64,000 nucleotides of DNA from positions 1 through 64,000 of the forward strand of contig NZ_HG424509.1 in assembly GCF_000336385.2 (NCBI RefSeq). Direction: 5' to 3'. Of this stretch, positions 16,938-25,554 are shown in pieces. The notes beneath the pieces are model-generated. The model worked only from the letters and a program-made list of their open reading frames with translations, was not told the origin of the DNA and searched no databases. How positions within the stretch are numbered: position 1 is the stretch's first letter; each line of letters opens with the position of its first letter. The DNA is from Lysobacter antibioticus HS124. Lineage in GTDB: Bacteria > Pseudomonadota > Gammaproteobacteria > Xanthomonadales > Xanthomonadaceae. Both the position numbers and the translations under genes were made by a program.

Positions 16938-16965
16938 ACGACGGGCCGCTTGCGCGGCCCGTCGT
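16938..16965 (-). terminator. terminator-like hairpin after the OmpA-family gene
   Basis: Perfect 12-bp stem ACGACGGGCCGC / GCGGCCCGTCGT with tetraloop, about 87 nt after the lipoprotein stop. It is followed on the minus strand by a short pyrimidine-rich stretch rather than a clean T-run. Confidence 0.6.
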
Positions 16966-17051
16966 GTACTTCGCATCGCGTTGATCCCGCCGGTCGCGGA
17001 CGCGGACGCGGCGGTCGGGCTCCGTGGATCAACTCAGCACGGTTCGCTCGC

Positions 17052-17789
17052 TCAGGAACGCACCGGCACCAGGGTGATTTCGACCCGGCGGTTCTGCGCC
17101 CGGCCGGCCTCGGTGTCGTTGCTGGCGATCGGCCGGGTCTTGCCGGCACCGGTAAGGATGAAGCGATCGCGCATCAGGCCCTTGGACATCAGGTAATTGC
17201 CGACGCTGGCGGCGCGCTGTTCGGACAGGCGCTGATTGACCGCGTCGGTGCCGATGCTGTCGGTGTGGCCGGCGACCTCGACGATGGTCTGGTTGTACTC
17301 GGTCAGGGTGCCGGCGACGTTGTCGAGCACCGGATAGAACTGCGGGTCGAGGTTGGCGCTGTTGAAGGCGAAGGTGATGTTGCTCGGCATGTTCAGGGTG
17401 ATGTTGTCGCCGTTGCGGACCACGTCGACGCCGGTGCCGGCCATGCGTTCGCGCAGCGCACGCTCCTGGCGGTCCTGGTAGTTGCCGATCGCGCCGCCGG
17501 CCAGGCCGCCGACGCCGGCGCCGATCAGGGCGCGCTGGCGACGCTCGGTGGCGTCGTCGCCGCTGAGCAGACCGGCAGCGACGCCGGCCAGGGCGCCGAT
17601 CAACGCGCCCTTCTGGGTCTTGCTCATGCCGCCCTGCTGCTGCGGCGGCGGGTTTTGATTCGGATAGCTCTGATTCGGATAGGGCTGCTGCGGCTGTCCG
17701 CCGTAGTAACCGCCTCCGCCGGTCGCGCAGCCGGCGAGCATCGCAGTCATGGTGGCGGCGGCCAGGGCGAGCTTGATCTGGGTTTTCAT
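17052..17789 (-). CDS. OmpA-family outer-membrane lipoprotein
   Basis: A 245-residue lipoprotein: signal peptide with lipobox LAGC (Cys21), then a Pro/Gln/Tyr-rich linker (about 25-52). Two glycine-zipper segments follow (about 60-75 and 88-104), then an OmpA C-terminal peptidoglycan-binding domain (about 125-240) with VEVAGHTDSIG, NQRLSEQRA and QNRRVEI. It resembles YiaD-type proteins and probably links the outer membrane to peptidoglycan. It stands alone between hairpins. Confidence 0.92.
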   Translation of the reverse strand: MKTQIKLALAAATMTAMLAGCATGGGGYYGGQPQQPYPNQSYPNQNPPPQQQGGMSKTQKGALIGALAGVAAGLLSGDDATERRQRALIGAGVGGLAGGAIGNYQDRQERALRERMAGTGVDVVRNGDNITLNMPSNITFAFNSANLDPQFYPVLDNVAGTLTEYNQTIVEVAGHTDSIGTDAVNQRLSEQRAASVGNYLMSKGLMRDRFILTGAGKTRPIASNDTEAGRAQNRRVEITLVPVRS

Positions 17790-17868
17790 GGACGTTCCTC
17801 GGGCGGTGGCTGCGTTACGTGCGCGCTCAAACTAATCACGCCGCCGTCGCGGGCGGGTGACGAGCGCG

Positions 17869-17885
17869 CGCGGCGCTGCGCCGCG
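17869..17885 (-). terminator. small hairpin after the WS/DGAT gene
   Basis: CGCGGCG-CTG-CGCCGCG forms a 7-bp stem about 30 nt after the WS/DGAT stop codon. No T-run. Confidence 0.35.
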
Positions 17886-17915
17886 ATTCAGCTTGCGAGG
17901 AGGCGTACCGACCGC

Positions 17916-19403
17916 TCAGGCGACGACCGGCTCCGGCATCAGGGCATCGGCGCCGGCTGCGTCCAGGGTCACGTCCCAATTGCCCATCAGCGCCAGGTAC
18001 AGCAGCTTGTCGAATTCGCTGCCGAAACGCTGGATCACCGCGTCCGGGTCGGGGATCAGCTTGCCGTCGGCGATCAGGCCGAAATGAACCTTGCCGTTGT
18101 AGCTGAGGATCGAGATGCCGACGCCGATCGAGCCGGTCTGCGGCACCCAGAACATCATCCCGTCGAGCCGGCAACCGGCCAGGTACAGCGGCTGCTGCGG
18201 CCCGGGCACGTTGGTCGCCACGGCGGTGGCCTTGCGGCTGAACAGCTCCAGCGCCAGCCCCTGCACCTGCGACGGCGCCATGCCGAGCGCCGCCAAAAGG
18301 CCAAATGCAACAATGGCTTGGCGTGAGTTCTTGAGGTTATTCATACACTCGGCGACCCGCTCGACCCGGCGGATCGGGTTGTCCTCGCCGACCGGCAGGT
18401 CGAGGAATACCAGGCCGAAATGGTTGCCGAGCTTGCGCGCGTGCTCGAGCGGACGCAGGTTGACCGGCACGGTGGCGCGCAGGGTCAGGCCGTCGACCTG
18501 GTCGCCGCGTTCGATCATGTAGCTGCGCAGGGCGCCGGCCGCGGTCGCCATCAGCACGTCGTTGACCGTGCAGTCGCAGGCGCGCCCGACCGCCTTGACC
18601 TCTTCCAGGTCCAGCGGCTCGGCCCAGGCCACTCGCTTGCTGACCCCGAGCTTGCCGCGCAGCAGCGACGGCGGATCGTCCGACAGCGACAGAGCGTGCA
18701 GCAGTTCGCGCGCGATCTCGCCGCCCTCCTTGGCCAGCATCGCCGCCAGGGTCGGGTCGCGGTACATCTCCATGCCCTTCTCGACCACCTTGCTGCCGAG
18801 CTTCATGTAGCGGTCGACCGCACCGACCCGGCGGGCGACATCGACGCCGTCCTGCTTGAGCCAGGCCTGGGCCAGATCGCTGCCCTTGGCCGGCTGCGCG
18901 GTGGTGTCGGTCAGCGACAACAGCACCTGCACCAGGGCGATGCCGTCGGCGTAACTGTGATGGATGCGGGCGACCAGGGCCGAGCCGCCGTTGTATCGCT
19001 CGACCAGATGGAACTGCCACAGCGGCCGGCTGCCGTCGAGCGGACTGGACGCGAGCTGGCTGACGAAGCGCTCCAGCGCGCGCTTGCCGCCGCGCCCCGG
19101 CAGCGCGGTGTGCTGCACGTGCCAGTCGATATCGAAATCGTCGTCGGTCTGCCAATACGCGCCGGCGGCGGTGTCGACCGCCTTCTGCCGGAACCGGGTA
19201 TAGGCCAGGAAGCGCTGCTTGACCACGCGCTTGAGCGCCTCGACCGACATCGGCTCGGCGAACATCAGCACGCCGGTGATCATCATCGGGTTGGTCGGGC
19301 GCTCCATCCGCAGCCAGGCCGTATCGACCCGCGACATCGGTTCGCGCCGAGCGCGCTTGCGCGATTGCGTCGCCGATCCCGATCCCGCCTCTGCCTTGGC
19401 CAT
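17916..19403 (-). CDS. wax ester synthase / diacylglycerol acyltransferase (WS/DGAT)
   Basis: A 495-residue WS/DGAT-family acyltransferase, which would esterify fatty alcohols or diacylglycerol with acyl-CoA. The catalytic HHxxxDG is seen as HHSYADG at residues 148-154. The family C-terminal features are present: NVPGPQQPLYLAG and the ISILSYNGKVHFGL-type stretch. An upstream in-frame ATG at 19436 exists; ATG 19403 is preferred because GGGGAGGA lies just before it. No neighbour reveals the pathway. The basic N-terminal 20 residues may aid membrane association. Confidence 0.9.
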   Translation of the reverse strand: MAKAEAGSGSATQSRKRARREPMSRVDTAWLRMERPTNPMMITGVLMFAEPMSVEALKRVVKQRFLAYTRFRQKAVDTAAGAYWQTDDDFDIDWHVQHTALPGRGGKRALERFVSQLASSPLDGSRPLWQFHLVERYNGGSALVARIHHSYADGIALVQVLLSLTDTTAQPAKGSDLAQAWLKQDGVDVARRVGAVDRYMKLGSKVVEKGMEMYRDPTLAAMLAKEGGEIARELLHALSLSDDPPSLLRGKLGVSKRVAWAEPLDLEEVKAVGRACDCTVNDVLMATAAGALRSYMIERGDQVDGLTLRATVPVNLRPLEHARKLGNHFGLVFLDLPVGEDNPIRRVERVAECMNNLKNSRQAIVAFGLLAALGMAPSQVQGLALELFSRKATAVATNVPGPQQPLYLAGCRLDGMMFWVPQTGSIGVGISILSYNGKVHFGLIADGKLIPDPDAVIQRFGSEFDKLLYLALMGNWDVTLDAAGADALMPEPVVA

Positions 19404-19468
19404 GCGTCCTCCCCGGATGTCCGGCGAGTGAATCATGCGGTCGCGGGAGCGGTCAACGCGCTTGCTCG

Positions 19469-19554
19469 GGATTAGAGATTCGGGATTCGGGATTGGCTAA
19501 AGCGGGATCGTCTGCTCTTGCTCGACGAATCCCAAATCCCCAATCACGAATCCC
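19469..19554. repeat. imperfect inverted repeat of GATTCGGG-type units
   Basis: Direct GATTCGG units at 19477-19496 are mirrored by CGAATCCC/AATCCCC units at 19526-19554. They give a long imperfect hairpin that includes the photolyase stop codon. It probably doubles as the photolyase transcript end. Similar ATTCCCT repeats occur at 43384-43417. Confidence 0.65.
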
Positions 19555-20974
19555 GGCCCCGATAGGCCTGCAACGCCGCATCCCGCCCCGCGGCCAGGTC
19601 GACCAGGGGCTGCGGCGGGTAGTCGGGGGCGACGCGGCGCAGGCGGGCGGGGTCTTGCCAGGGGGCGAAGCGCAACGGCAGCGGCAGCGGCGCCAGTTCC
19701 GGCAGCCAGCGCGCGATGTAGGCGCCGTCGGGGTCGAACTTCTCGGCCTGGGTCACCGGGTTGAAGATGCGGAAGTACGGTGCGGCGTCGGCGCCGGTGC
19801 CGGCGACCCACTGCCAGCCCAGGGTGTTGTTGGCCAGGTCGGCGTCGACCAGGGTGTCCCAGAACCAGCGCGCGCCGTGGCGCCAGTGGTAGCGCAGATG
19901 CTTGGTCAGATAGCTGGCGACGATCATGCGCACGCGGTTGTGCATCCAGCCGGTGGCCCACAGCTCGCGCAGGCCGGCGTCGACGATCGGCACGCCGGTG
20001 CGGCCCTGTTGCCAGGCTTCCAGCTTGAGCGGCGACAACCGCGCCCAGGCGAAGTCGTTGAAGCGCGGATTGAAGTTCTGCTCCGGGGTGTCCGGGAAGT
20101 GATGCAGCAGGTGGTGGGCGAACTCGCGCCAGCCCAGCTCGCGGATCGCCGCGTCGACGTCGCCCGCGTTGCCGGCGTTGCGTTCGGCCTGCAGCGCCGC
20201 GACCGCGCGCCAGGGCGCGATCTCGCCGAAGTGCAGATGCGGCGACAGGCGCGAGGTGCCGACCCGGTCGGGCCGGTCGCGTTGCTGCGCGTAACCGCGC
20301 AGTGCGCCTTCGACGAAGGTATCCAGCGCCGCCTGCGCCCCGCCCTCGCCCGGCGTCCAGTGCGGCCAGAACGAGGCGTCCCAGTCCAACGCCGGCGCCA
20401 GCTTGAGCGCCGCCAGCGGCACGCCCTCCGGCCCCTCGGCAACGTCCGGCAGCGACGCCGGCGCCGGCCAGCAGGCCGCATCTCGCCAGTCCGCCAGCGC
20501 GGCGCGCCAGAACGGGGTGAACACCTTGAACGGCCCGCCCTGCTTGGTGCGCAACGTCCACGGCTCGAACAACAACGCGCTGTTGTGGCTTTCGGCCCGC
20601 ACGCCCATGCGCCGCAGCGCCTGCTTGATGCGGGTGTCGCGACGCTCGATGTACGGCTCGTAGCGCCGGTTCCAGAACACCGCGCGCGCGCCCATCGCCA
20701 GCACCAGCGACTGCAGGGTCGCCAGACTGGGGCCGAAGAAATGCCGCAGGTGCGAACCGCGCTTGCGCAAGTCCGCGTCCAGCGCGGCCAGTGCGCGATG
20801 GCGCCAGGCGTCGGAGGCCGCCCCGGGACGCCAACTGCCGTGCTCGTCGGGAGCATGGATATAGACCGGCACCGGCGCATAGCCGGCCTCGAGCGCGGCG
20901 CGCAAGGCCGGGTTGTCGGCCAGGCGCAGGTCGTTGCGGAACCACACCAGGGCGACGGGCGGAGCGTCGGGCAT
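19544..20974 (-). CDS. phrB: deoxyribodipyrimidine photolyase
   Basis: A 476-residue DNA photolyase that uses light to split cyclobutane pyrimidine dimers. The N-terminal antenna-pigment domain starts at VALVWFRNDLRLADNPAL. The FAD-binding C-terminal domain shows TSRLSPHLHFGEI, the GIPIVDAG-like GVPIVDAGLRELWATGWMHNRVRM, and NTLGWQWVAGTGADAAPYFRIFNP split over the active site. The ATG 20974 is chosen because upstream in-frame sequence (to 21094) lacks family similarity. It appears to be a single-gene unit. Confidence 0.95.
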   Translation of the reverse strand: MPDAPPVALVWFRNDLRLADNPALRAALEAGYAPVPVYIHAPDEHGSWRPGAASDAWRHRALAALDADLRKRGSHLRHFFGPSLATLQSLVLAMGARAVFWNRRYEPYIERRDTRIKQALRRMGVRAESHNSALLFEPWTLRTKQGGPFKVFTPFWRAALADWRDAACWPAPASLPDVAEGPEGVPLAALKLAPALDWDASFWPHWTPGEGGAQAALDTFVEGALRGYAQQRDRPDRVGTSRLSPHLHFGEIAPWRAVAALQAERNAGNAGDVDAAIRELGWREFAHHLLHHFPDTPEQNFNPRFNDFAWARLSPLKLEAWQQGRTGVPIVDAGLRELWATGWMHNRVRMIVASYLTKHLRYHWRHGARWFWDTLVDADLANNTLGWQWVAGTGADAAPYFRIFNPVTQAEKFDPDGAYIARWLPELAPLPLPLRFAPWQDPARLRRVAPDYPPQPLVDLAAGRDAALQAYRGRDS

Positions 20975-21147
20975 GCGGCGGCGAGCGGCGTCAGGGACCG
21001 GCAGTATGCATGAGCGAGGAAAAAGTGGAGAGGAGCGGAAACGAAACAGGGACGGAGGGGGCAAGCGATGCTTGATCCCCTCCGCCCCCGGCACGTCCCC
21101 TAACCCATCGACGCCAGGAACGAGCGTGGCGTAGCCGCCGGTTCCTC

Positions 21148-21171
21148 CGAGGCGGCGCAGCCGCCGCCTCG
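21148..21171 (-). terminator. terminator-like hairpin after the subtilisin-like protease gene
   Basis: Perfect 10-bp stem CGAGGCGGCG / CGCCGCCTCG with tetraloop CAGC, 7 nt after the protease stop codon (TAA). No T-run follows on the minus strand. Confidence 0.5.
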
Positions 21172-21178
21172 TTTCAGC

Positions 21179-22744
21179 TTACTGCGCCTGCAGCTCGGCG
21201 ATGGCCGCCTGGGTCTGGACCAGGCCCCAGCCGGTGTTGTCGTCGCGGCCCGGCGCGTCCAGATCGATCGCGGTCACCGCCAGCGCATCGCGCACCTGCT
21301 GCGCGGTCGCGGTCGGCTTGGCGCTCCACGCCACCGCGGCCACGCCGGACACATGCGGGGTCGCCATCGAGGTGCCGTCCATGTCGACGTAAGCCGTGTT
21401 GCTGGCCTGCGGCACGGTGTCGACGGTCGCGCTCTGGCCGGACAGGCCGGCGATGATCGCCTCGCCGTCGGCCTTGGCGATGCCGACCGCCGGGATGGTG
21501 CTGTGATTGGCCGCACCGGTCGCGGTGACGCCGAGGGTGGCGTGCAGAGCGCCGTCGACGTTGTTGTAGATCACCACGCCGACGCCGCGGCCCTTCTGCA
21601 CCGCCTGCACCTTCTCCAGGAAGCTGTTGGTGCCGCGCTGGCACAGCACGACCTTGTTGCGCCAGGTCGAGCTGGACGCCGTGCATAGGCCGCCGTTGAC
21701 CCAGCCCGCACTGGCGGTGGCCTGCTTGGAACCGTCGATCGGGTTCATCGCGAAGCTGCTGTTGCCGACCTTGAGCGGGTCGTCGACCAACGGGAACGTG
21801 CTGTGCACGCCGACGCCCGGCGCGGACAGCTCGACCTCGCTGTTGTACTGGGAGAAATCGGCCTTGGCGTTGTTCGCGTCGACCGCGGCCACCGAGACCA
21901 CGCTCGGATACGAGGCCGGGTAGCTCAGCGTCGCGTTGCCGTCGTTGCCGGCCGCGGCGATGTTGAGGATGCCCTGGTCGGCCAGGCTCTGGAACGCGTT
22001 GCGCTCGGTGGTCGAGCTGCCGCTGCCGCCCAGGCTCATGCTGATGATCTTGGCGCCGGCGGTAGCGCAGCGGTTGGCCGCGTCGACCAGGGTCGAGCTG
22101 TACGTCCAGGAGCACTGGCCCTCGCCGGAATAGCCGTTGGTGCCGAACACTTTGATGATGTGCAACGAGACCTTGCCCGGGCTGACGCCGACCACGCCGG
22201 TGGCGTTGTTGGCCGCAGCGATGGTGCCGGCGACATGGGTGCCGTGGCCGCAAGTGTCGTTGTTCCAGCCGGTCGGATAGCCGGTCATGGCGATGCCGGC
22301 GAAATCTTCATGGGCGGAATTGATGCCCGAGTCGATCACGCAGACCTTGATCCCGGCGCCGGTCGCGGCACCGGCATCGATCGTGCCGTCGCGGTTGGCG
22401 TCCCACACGTCGCGGGCCTGCACCTTGTCGATGCCGTAAGGCACGGATTGGGCCGAGGGATAACGCGGCAGGTCGGGCTCGATCGAGGCGATGTTCGGGT
22501 TGTTGCGCAGGGCTTGCTGCGCCTGCGGCGGCAGGGTCGCCACGAAAGCGTTGAGCTTGTCGAACTGGAAGTGGATCGCACCGCCGCCGGCCTGCAGCGC
22601 CTTGCGCACGTTCTCGCGCTCGGCCGACTGCTTGAACTTCACCCAGACGCGATTGGGATCCGGGCCTTGCGCCGCGGCCAGATTCGATACCGCCAGCATG
22701 GACAGACCCAGGCCCAGTGCGCACACCAACTTGCGTTGCTTCAT
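21179..22744 (-). CDS. secreted subtilisin-like serine protease (S8) with PA insertion
   Basis: A 521-residue exported protease. A signal peptide (1-25), an inhibitor-type propeptide (about 27-95) and the S8 domain follow in order. The catalytic triad is Asp138 (VIDSGIN), His168 (HGTHVAG) and Ser459 (GTSMATPH), with the oxyanion Asn267 in AAAGN. A protease-associated (PA) domain is inserted between about residues 315 and 450. Unlike many Lysobacter proteases there is no C-terminal P domain; the protein ends soon after the catalytic domain. A perfect Clp/CRP-type site lies 145 bp upstream. ATG 22744 is chosen because it begins the signal peptide. Confidence 0.94.
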   Translation of the reverse strand: MKQRKLVCALGLGLSMLAVSNLAAAQGPDPNRVWVKFKQSAERENVRKALQAGGGAIHFQFDKLNAFVATLPPQAQQALRNNPNIASIEPDLPRYPSAQSVPYGIDKVQARDVWDANRDGTIDAGAATGAGIKVCVIDSGINSAHEDFAGIAMTGYPTGWNNDTCGHGTHVAGTIAAANNATGVVGVSPGKVSLHIIKVFGTNGYSGEGQCSWTYSSTLVDAANRCATAGAKIISMSLGGSGSSTTERNAFQSLADQGILNIAAAGNDGNATLSYPASYPSVVSVAAVDANNAKADFSQYNSEVELSAPGVGVHSTFPLVDDPLKVGNSSFAMNPIDGSKQATASAGWVNGGLCTASSSTWRNKVVLCQRGTNSFLEKVQAVQKGRGVGVVIYNNVDGALHATLGVTATGAANHSTIPAVGIAKADGEAIIAGLSGQSATVDTVPQASNTAYVDMDGTSMATPHVSGVAAVAWSAKPTATAQQVRDALAVTAIDLDAPGRDDNTGWGLVQTQAAIAELQAQ

Positions 22745-23246
22745 TCGTGACTCCCCGAGATGAAAGGCGGCCCGGACGCGCCGGACCGATAGCGATACGT
22801 CGCGGTCTGGGCCGCGACGCACATCCGACGCTAGCCGCATCGGTGGCGGCACGGGAATGAGTGAAACCCCTCAGGGAACATATAATTTTGTGACTTTCGT
22901 CACAAATTTATTATGATGAATGCAGCGGTTCTGTCCGCTGTAGGGTGGACACGACGTTTATGCGTTTCGTTAGATCCAGTCGGGAAAACGCGCGACGCCA
23001 GCTCGGTCCACGGCTACGCACGCTCGAAGCCGGCAGGCGCCTTGGCTATCGCAAGGACCACCCGCGCCGGACGGTGACCGCCGGCTCAGCCCGGCGGCGC
23101 GCGAGTCGGTGGATCGGTCCGACGGAAGAATACCGACGCCCCCGGGACCGGCCTGCGGACGCCTCCCCTAGAGTGCAGGCCCGCCCCGCCTGCAGGCATC
23201 CGGGGAAGGGCCGCCGGACGGGGCCACACCGTCGGGTCCGCGCCGC
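22745..23246. other. intergenic region between the protease gene and alr
   Basis: About 500 bp. The central part (22875-22925) is strikingly AT-rich for this genome and contains a Clp/CRP-type site and TATAAT on the plus strand (22881-22886). The rest is GC-rich with no convincing gene; an open frame at 22945-23298 has no protein-like features. Confidence 0.65.
22889..22904. promoter_or_regulatory. perfect Clp/CRP-type binding site
   Basis: TGTGA-CTTTCG-TCACA is an exact match to the TGTGA-N6-TCACA consensus shared by CRP and xanthomonad Clp, and its arms extend to TTTGTGAC / GTCACAAA. It lies 145 bp upstream of the secreted protease. Clp is known to control extracellular enzymes in Xanthomonas and Lysobacter. 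The true start site is unknown, so activation or repression cannot be told. Confidence 0.78.
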
Positions 23247-24338
23247 TCAGCTTTCGACGAAGCGCACCCGGCGGGTGATCGAGCAGGTCAGCTCGTAGCC
23301 GATGGTCCCGCTGGCCCGGGCGATACGCTCGACCGGCAGCTCCGGCCCCCACAGCTCCACCGGGTCGCCGACCTTGGCTCCGGGCACGCCGCGCAGGTCG
23401 ATGGTCATCAGGTCCATCGATACCCGGCCGATCACCTGGGTGTCGTGGCCTGCGACCCGCACCGGGGTGCCGGACGGCGCCGCGCGCGGATAGCCGTCGC
23501 CGTAGCCGATCGCGGCCACGCCGACCCACATGTCCTGCGGGCACTCCCAGGTCGCGGCATAGCCGATCTTCTCGCCCTTGCGCACGCGGTTGACCGCGAT
23601 CAGCCGGGTCGACAGGGTCATCGCCGGGCGCAGGCCGAAGTCGGCGCCGCTGCGGCCCTCGACCACGCTGATCCCGTACAGCAGGCCGCCGGGGCGGATC
23701 CATTGCGCGTGCGCGTCCGGCCAGCCCAGCACCGCGGCCGAATTGGCCAGCGAACGCGGCCCGTCCAGGCCCTCGGTGGCGGCGGCGAATGCGCGCAACT
23801 GGGCGCGGGTCTGGCCGTAACCGGCCTGGGCCGGGTCGAGCTCGTCGGAACTGGCGAAGTGGTTCATCAGCACGATGCCGTCGGCGACCGCGGCGCTGGC
23901 GCGCAGGCGCGCGTGCGCTTCGCGCACCTGGTCGGGGGCGAAGCCGAGCCGGTGCATGCCGCTGTCGACCTTGAGCCAGCAGCGGATCGGTTCGCCGGGA
24001 GCGGCCTGTTCCAGCATCTCGATCTGGCTGGGATGATGGATCACCGATTCGACCCCGAGCCGGCGCAGCTGCGGCAGATCGTCGGCCTCGTCGAAGCCTG
24101 ACAGCAGCACGATCGGCTGCGACAGGCCGGCCGCGCGCAGCCGGTCGGCGTCGGACAGGGCCGCCACGCCGAAGGCGTCGGCGCCTTCCAGGGCGCGGGC
24201 GACCCGTTCCAGACCGTGGCCATAGCCGTCGGCCTTGACCACCGCCATGACCCGGCTGTGCGGAGCGAGCGCCCGGGCCTGGGCGAGGTTATGACGCAAC
24301 GCGTCGGTGTGAATGTTTGCGCAAGTCGGTCGTGCCAT
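23247..24338 (-). CDS. alr: alanine racemase
   Basis: A 363-residue PLP enzyme that interconverts L- and D-alanine for peptidoglycan. The PLP lysine is Lys35 in VVKADGYGHG, and the catalytic Tyr lies in AIGYGDGYPR near residue 260. MHRLGF and NSAAVLGWP are family segments. The frame is open upstream to 24662 but the family N-terminus starts at ATG 24338. In many gammaproteobacteria alr directly follows dnaB; here two small genes and a strong terminator separate them. Confidence 0.96.
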   Translation of the reverse strand: MARPTCANIHTDALRHNLAQARALAPHSRVMAVVKADGYGHGLERVARALEGADAFGVAALSDADRLRAAGLSQPIVLLSGFDEADDLPQLRRLGVESVIHHPSQIEMLEQAAPGEPIRCWLKVDSGMHRLGFAPDQVREAHARLRASAAVADGIVLMNHFASSDELDPAQAGYGQTRAQLRAFAAATEGLDGPRSLANSAAVLGWPDAHAQWIRPGGLLYGISVVEGRSGADFGLRPAMTLSTRLIAVNRVRKGEKIGYAATWECPQDMWVGVAAIGYGDGYPRAAPSGTPVRVAGHDTQVIGRVSMDLMTIDLRGVPGAKVGDPVELWGPELPVERIARASGTIGYELTCSITRRVRFVES

Positions 24339-24579
24339 GCGCCGCATTCTAGCGACCGCAGCCGGCCGCCCTATGAGCTGAGTGTGAAGTCGCCGCGCTT
24401 GCGCAGGACGGGCAAAGCCCGGGGACGCCGGCTGCGGGACGGGGTCACGAAGCAGGAGCCGATCCCCCTCCCCCATTTTCAAGGGGGAACAGCGACAGCT
24501 CGGGAGAACAGCAGTGCCGGAAAATGGCAGCAGCTCGTGGCAGCCGCGCGAAACATCGCCGGCGCGCGACGAATGTTCT

Positions 24580-24603
24580 TGTAGGAGCGGCGTGAGTCGC
24601 GAC
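24580..24603 (+). repeat. dispersed REP-like repeat, copy 1
   Basis: TGTAGGAGCGGCG followed by TGAGTCGCGAC. A closely related 24-bp sequence occurs at 35729-35752 and inverted at 61765-61788; a diverged copy is at 24649-24670. The core forms a small GCGGC/GCCGC-type stem. Confidence 0.8.
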
Positions 24604-24750
24604 CGCTGGCCCGCGCAGCCCATTCGTCTCGCTGAGCACGCCAAGGGGTAGGCGCGGCGCAAGCCGCGACGACGAGCTGGCGGAAGCGGCGAAAACTACG
24701 GCAGGCCGATCCCCCTAGCCCACTTTTCCAACAGAACTGCGGCAAGAACG

Positions 24751-24783
24751 AAAAAGCCGCGCGGACAAAAGCCCGCGCGGCTT
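24751..24783 (-). terminator. rho-independent terminator after the glycine-zipper gene
   Basis: On the minus strand an 11-bp perfect stem (AAGCCGCGCGG / CCGCGCGGCTT, 8-nt loop) runs into TTTTT. It lies about 125 nt after the glycine-zipper stop codon and separates that transcript from alr. Confidence 0.82.
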
Positions 24784-24906
24784 CGAGTTCGAGCCTGGAA
24801 CGGTCGCCGGGCGTGCGGAACTTCGACGGAAAACGGGCCAGCCCGCAAACCGCCGTCCGATCCGCCGCCGCCTAACTCCTACGCGCCAACTCCCGAGCTA
24901 TCAGGC

Positions 24907-25239
24907 TCAGTCGCAGCGACGCTCGATCACCGTCTCGGTCTTGTTCTGCTGGTGCTCCTGGATCTTGCGGCCCGCGAAGGCGCCGCCGACCGCACCGGCC
25001 GCCGTCGCCAGCTTCTTGCCGTTGCCGCCGCCGACCTGGTTGCCCAGCAGGCCGCCGGCGACCGCGCCGATCGCGGTACCGGCGATCTTGTGCTGGTCCT
25101 TGATCTGCTTGGGACGCTGCACTTCCACGTCGTAGCAACGCGGGGTCTTCTTCGACTTGCTCTGAGCGCCGGCGACGCCGGTCGCCGCGACGCAGGACAT
25201 CAGCACGATCGCGAGGGTGGATTTCAGGTTGGAGTTCAT
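24907..25239 (-). CDS. glycine-zipper 2TM-type exported small protein
   Basis: A 110-residue protein with a signal peptide (1-25, ending GVAGA). A glycine-zipper region follows (about 54-92: AGTAIGAVAGGLLGNQVGGG, then AAGAVGGAFAG), and the Cys-containing end is ERRCD. Members of this family are small outer-membrane or periplasmic proteins of unclear role. It has its own strong terminator. It interrupts the usual dnaB-alr order. Confidence 0.85.
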   Translation of the reverse strand: MNSNLKSTLAIVLMSCVAATGVAGAQSKSKKTPRCYDVEVQRPKQIKDQHKIAGTAIGAVAGGLLGNQVGGGNGKKLATAAGAVGGAFAGRKIQEHQQNKTETVIERRCD

Positions 25240-25554
25240 GGACGCACCGATGATAGGGAGGAAAGAATCGAGCGATACGATGCGCCGCGCTGCGTCACGA
25301 ACACGTCAACCGAAAGGCGGCGGCGGTTCGTGCGACGCGCAGCGGCCGCATCGCGCAGCAGGCTAGCGCGGTGCGGCTGAACGGGCGATGCAATATCGGC
25401 GCGCCGGCATTCGCGGTGCCATGCCGCATTCGACAACGTGCGCGCCATCACCGATTCGCGGGCTCTCATCGCCCGGCGCCGGGCGGTGGCATCCAACCGG
25501 GTCGCTGCGCCTCGCCCGTGAGGCCGGTCCGCGCGGCCGCGTGCGCTCATGCGC
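25240..25554. other. intergenic region without visible features
   Basis: A 315-bp gap upstream of the glycine-zipper gene. Apart from the ribosome site of that gene (GGGAGGAAAG on the plus strand is in the wrong orientation and not used), I see no gene, repeat or clear promoter. Confidence 0.5.

Larger units (their letters stand above)
24339..24906. other. intergenic region rich in dispersed repeats
   Basis: A 568-bp gap with no credible gene. It contains a TGTAGGAGCGGCG-type repeat (24580-24603), a diverged copy (24649-24670), a CCCCC...TTTTCAA...GGGGG stem (near 24468-24486) and a strong terminator (24751-24783). Confidence 0.75.

Noticed and set aside
16579-17196. Plus-strand 205-codon open frame
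   Set aside because: It lies over the decayed region and the OmpA-family gene, with arginine-rich shadow composition.
22945-23298. A 117-codon open frame divergent from the protease gene, near TATAAT
   Set aside because: It is arginine-rich with no protein-like pattern and has no ribosome site, though the promoter-like patch upstream remains interesting.
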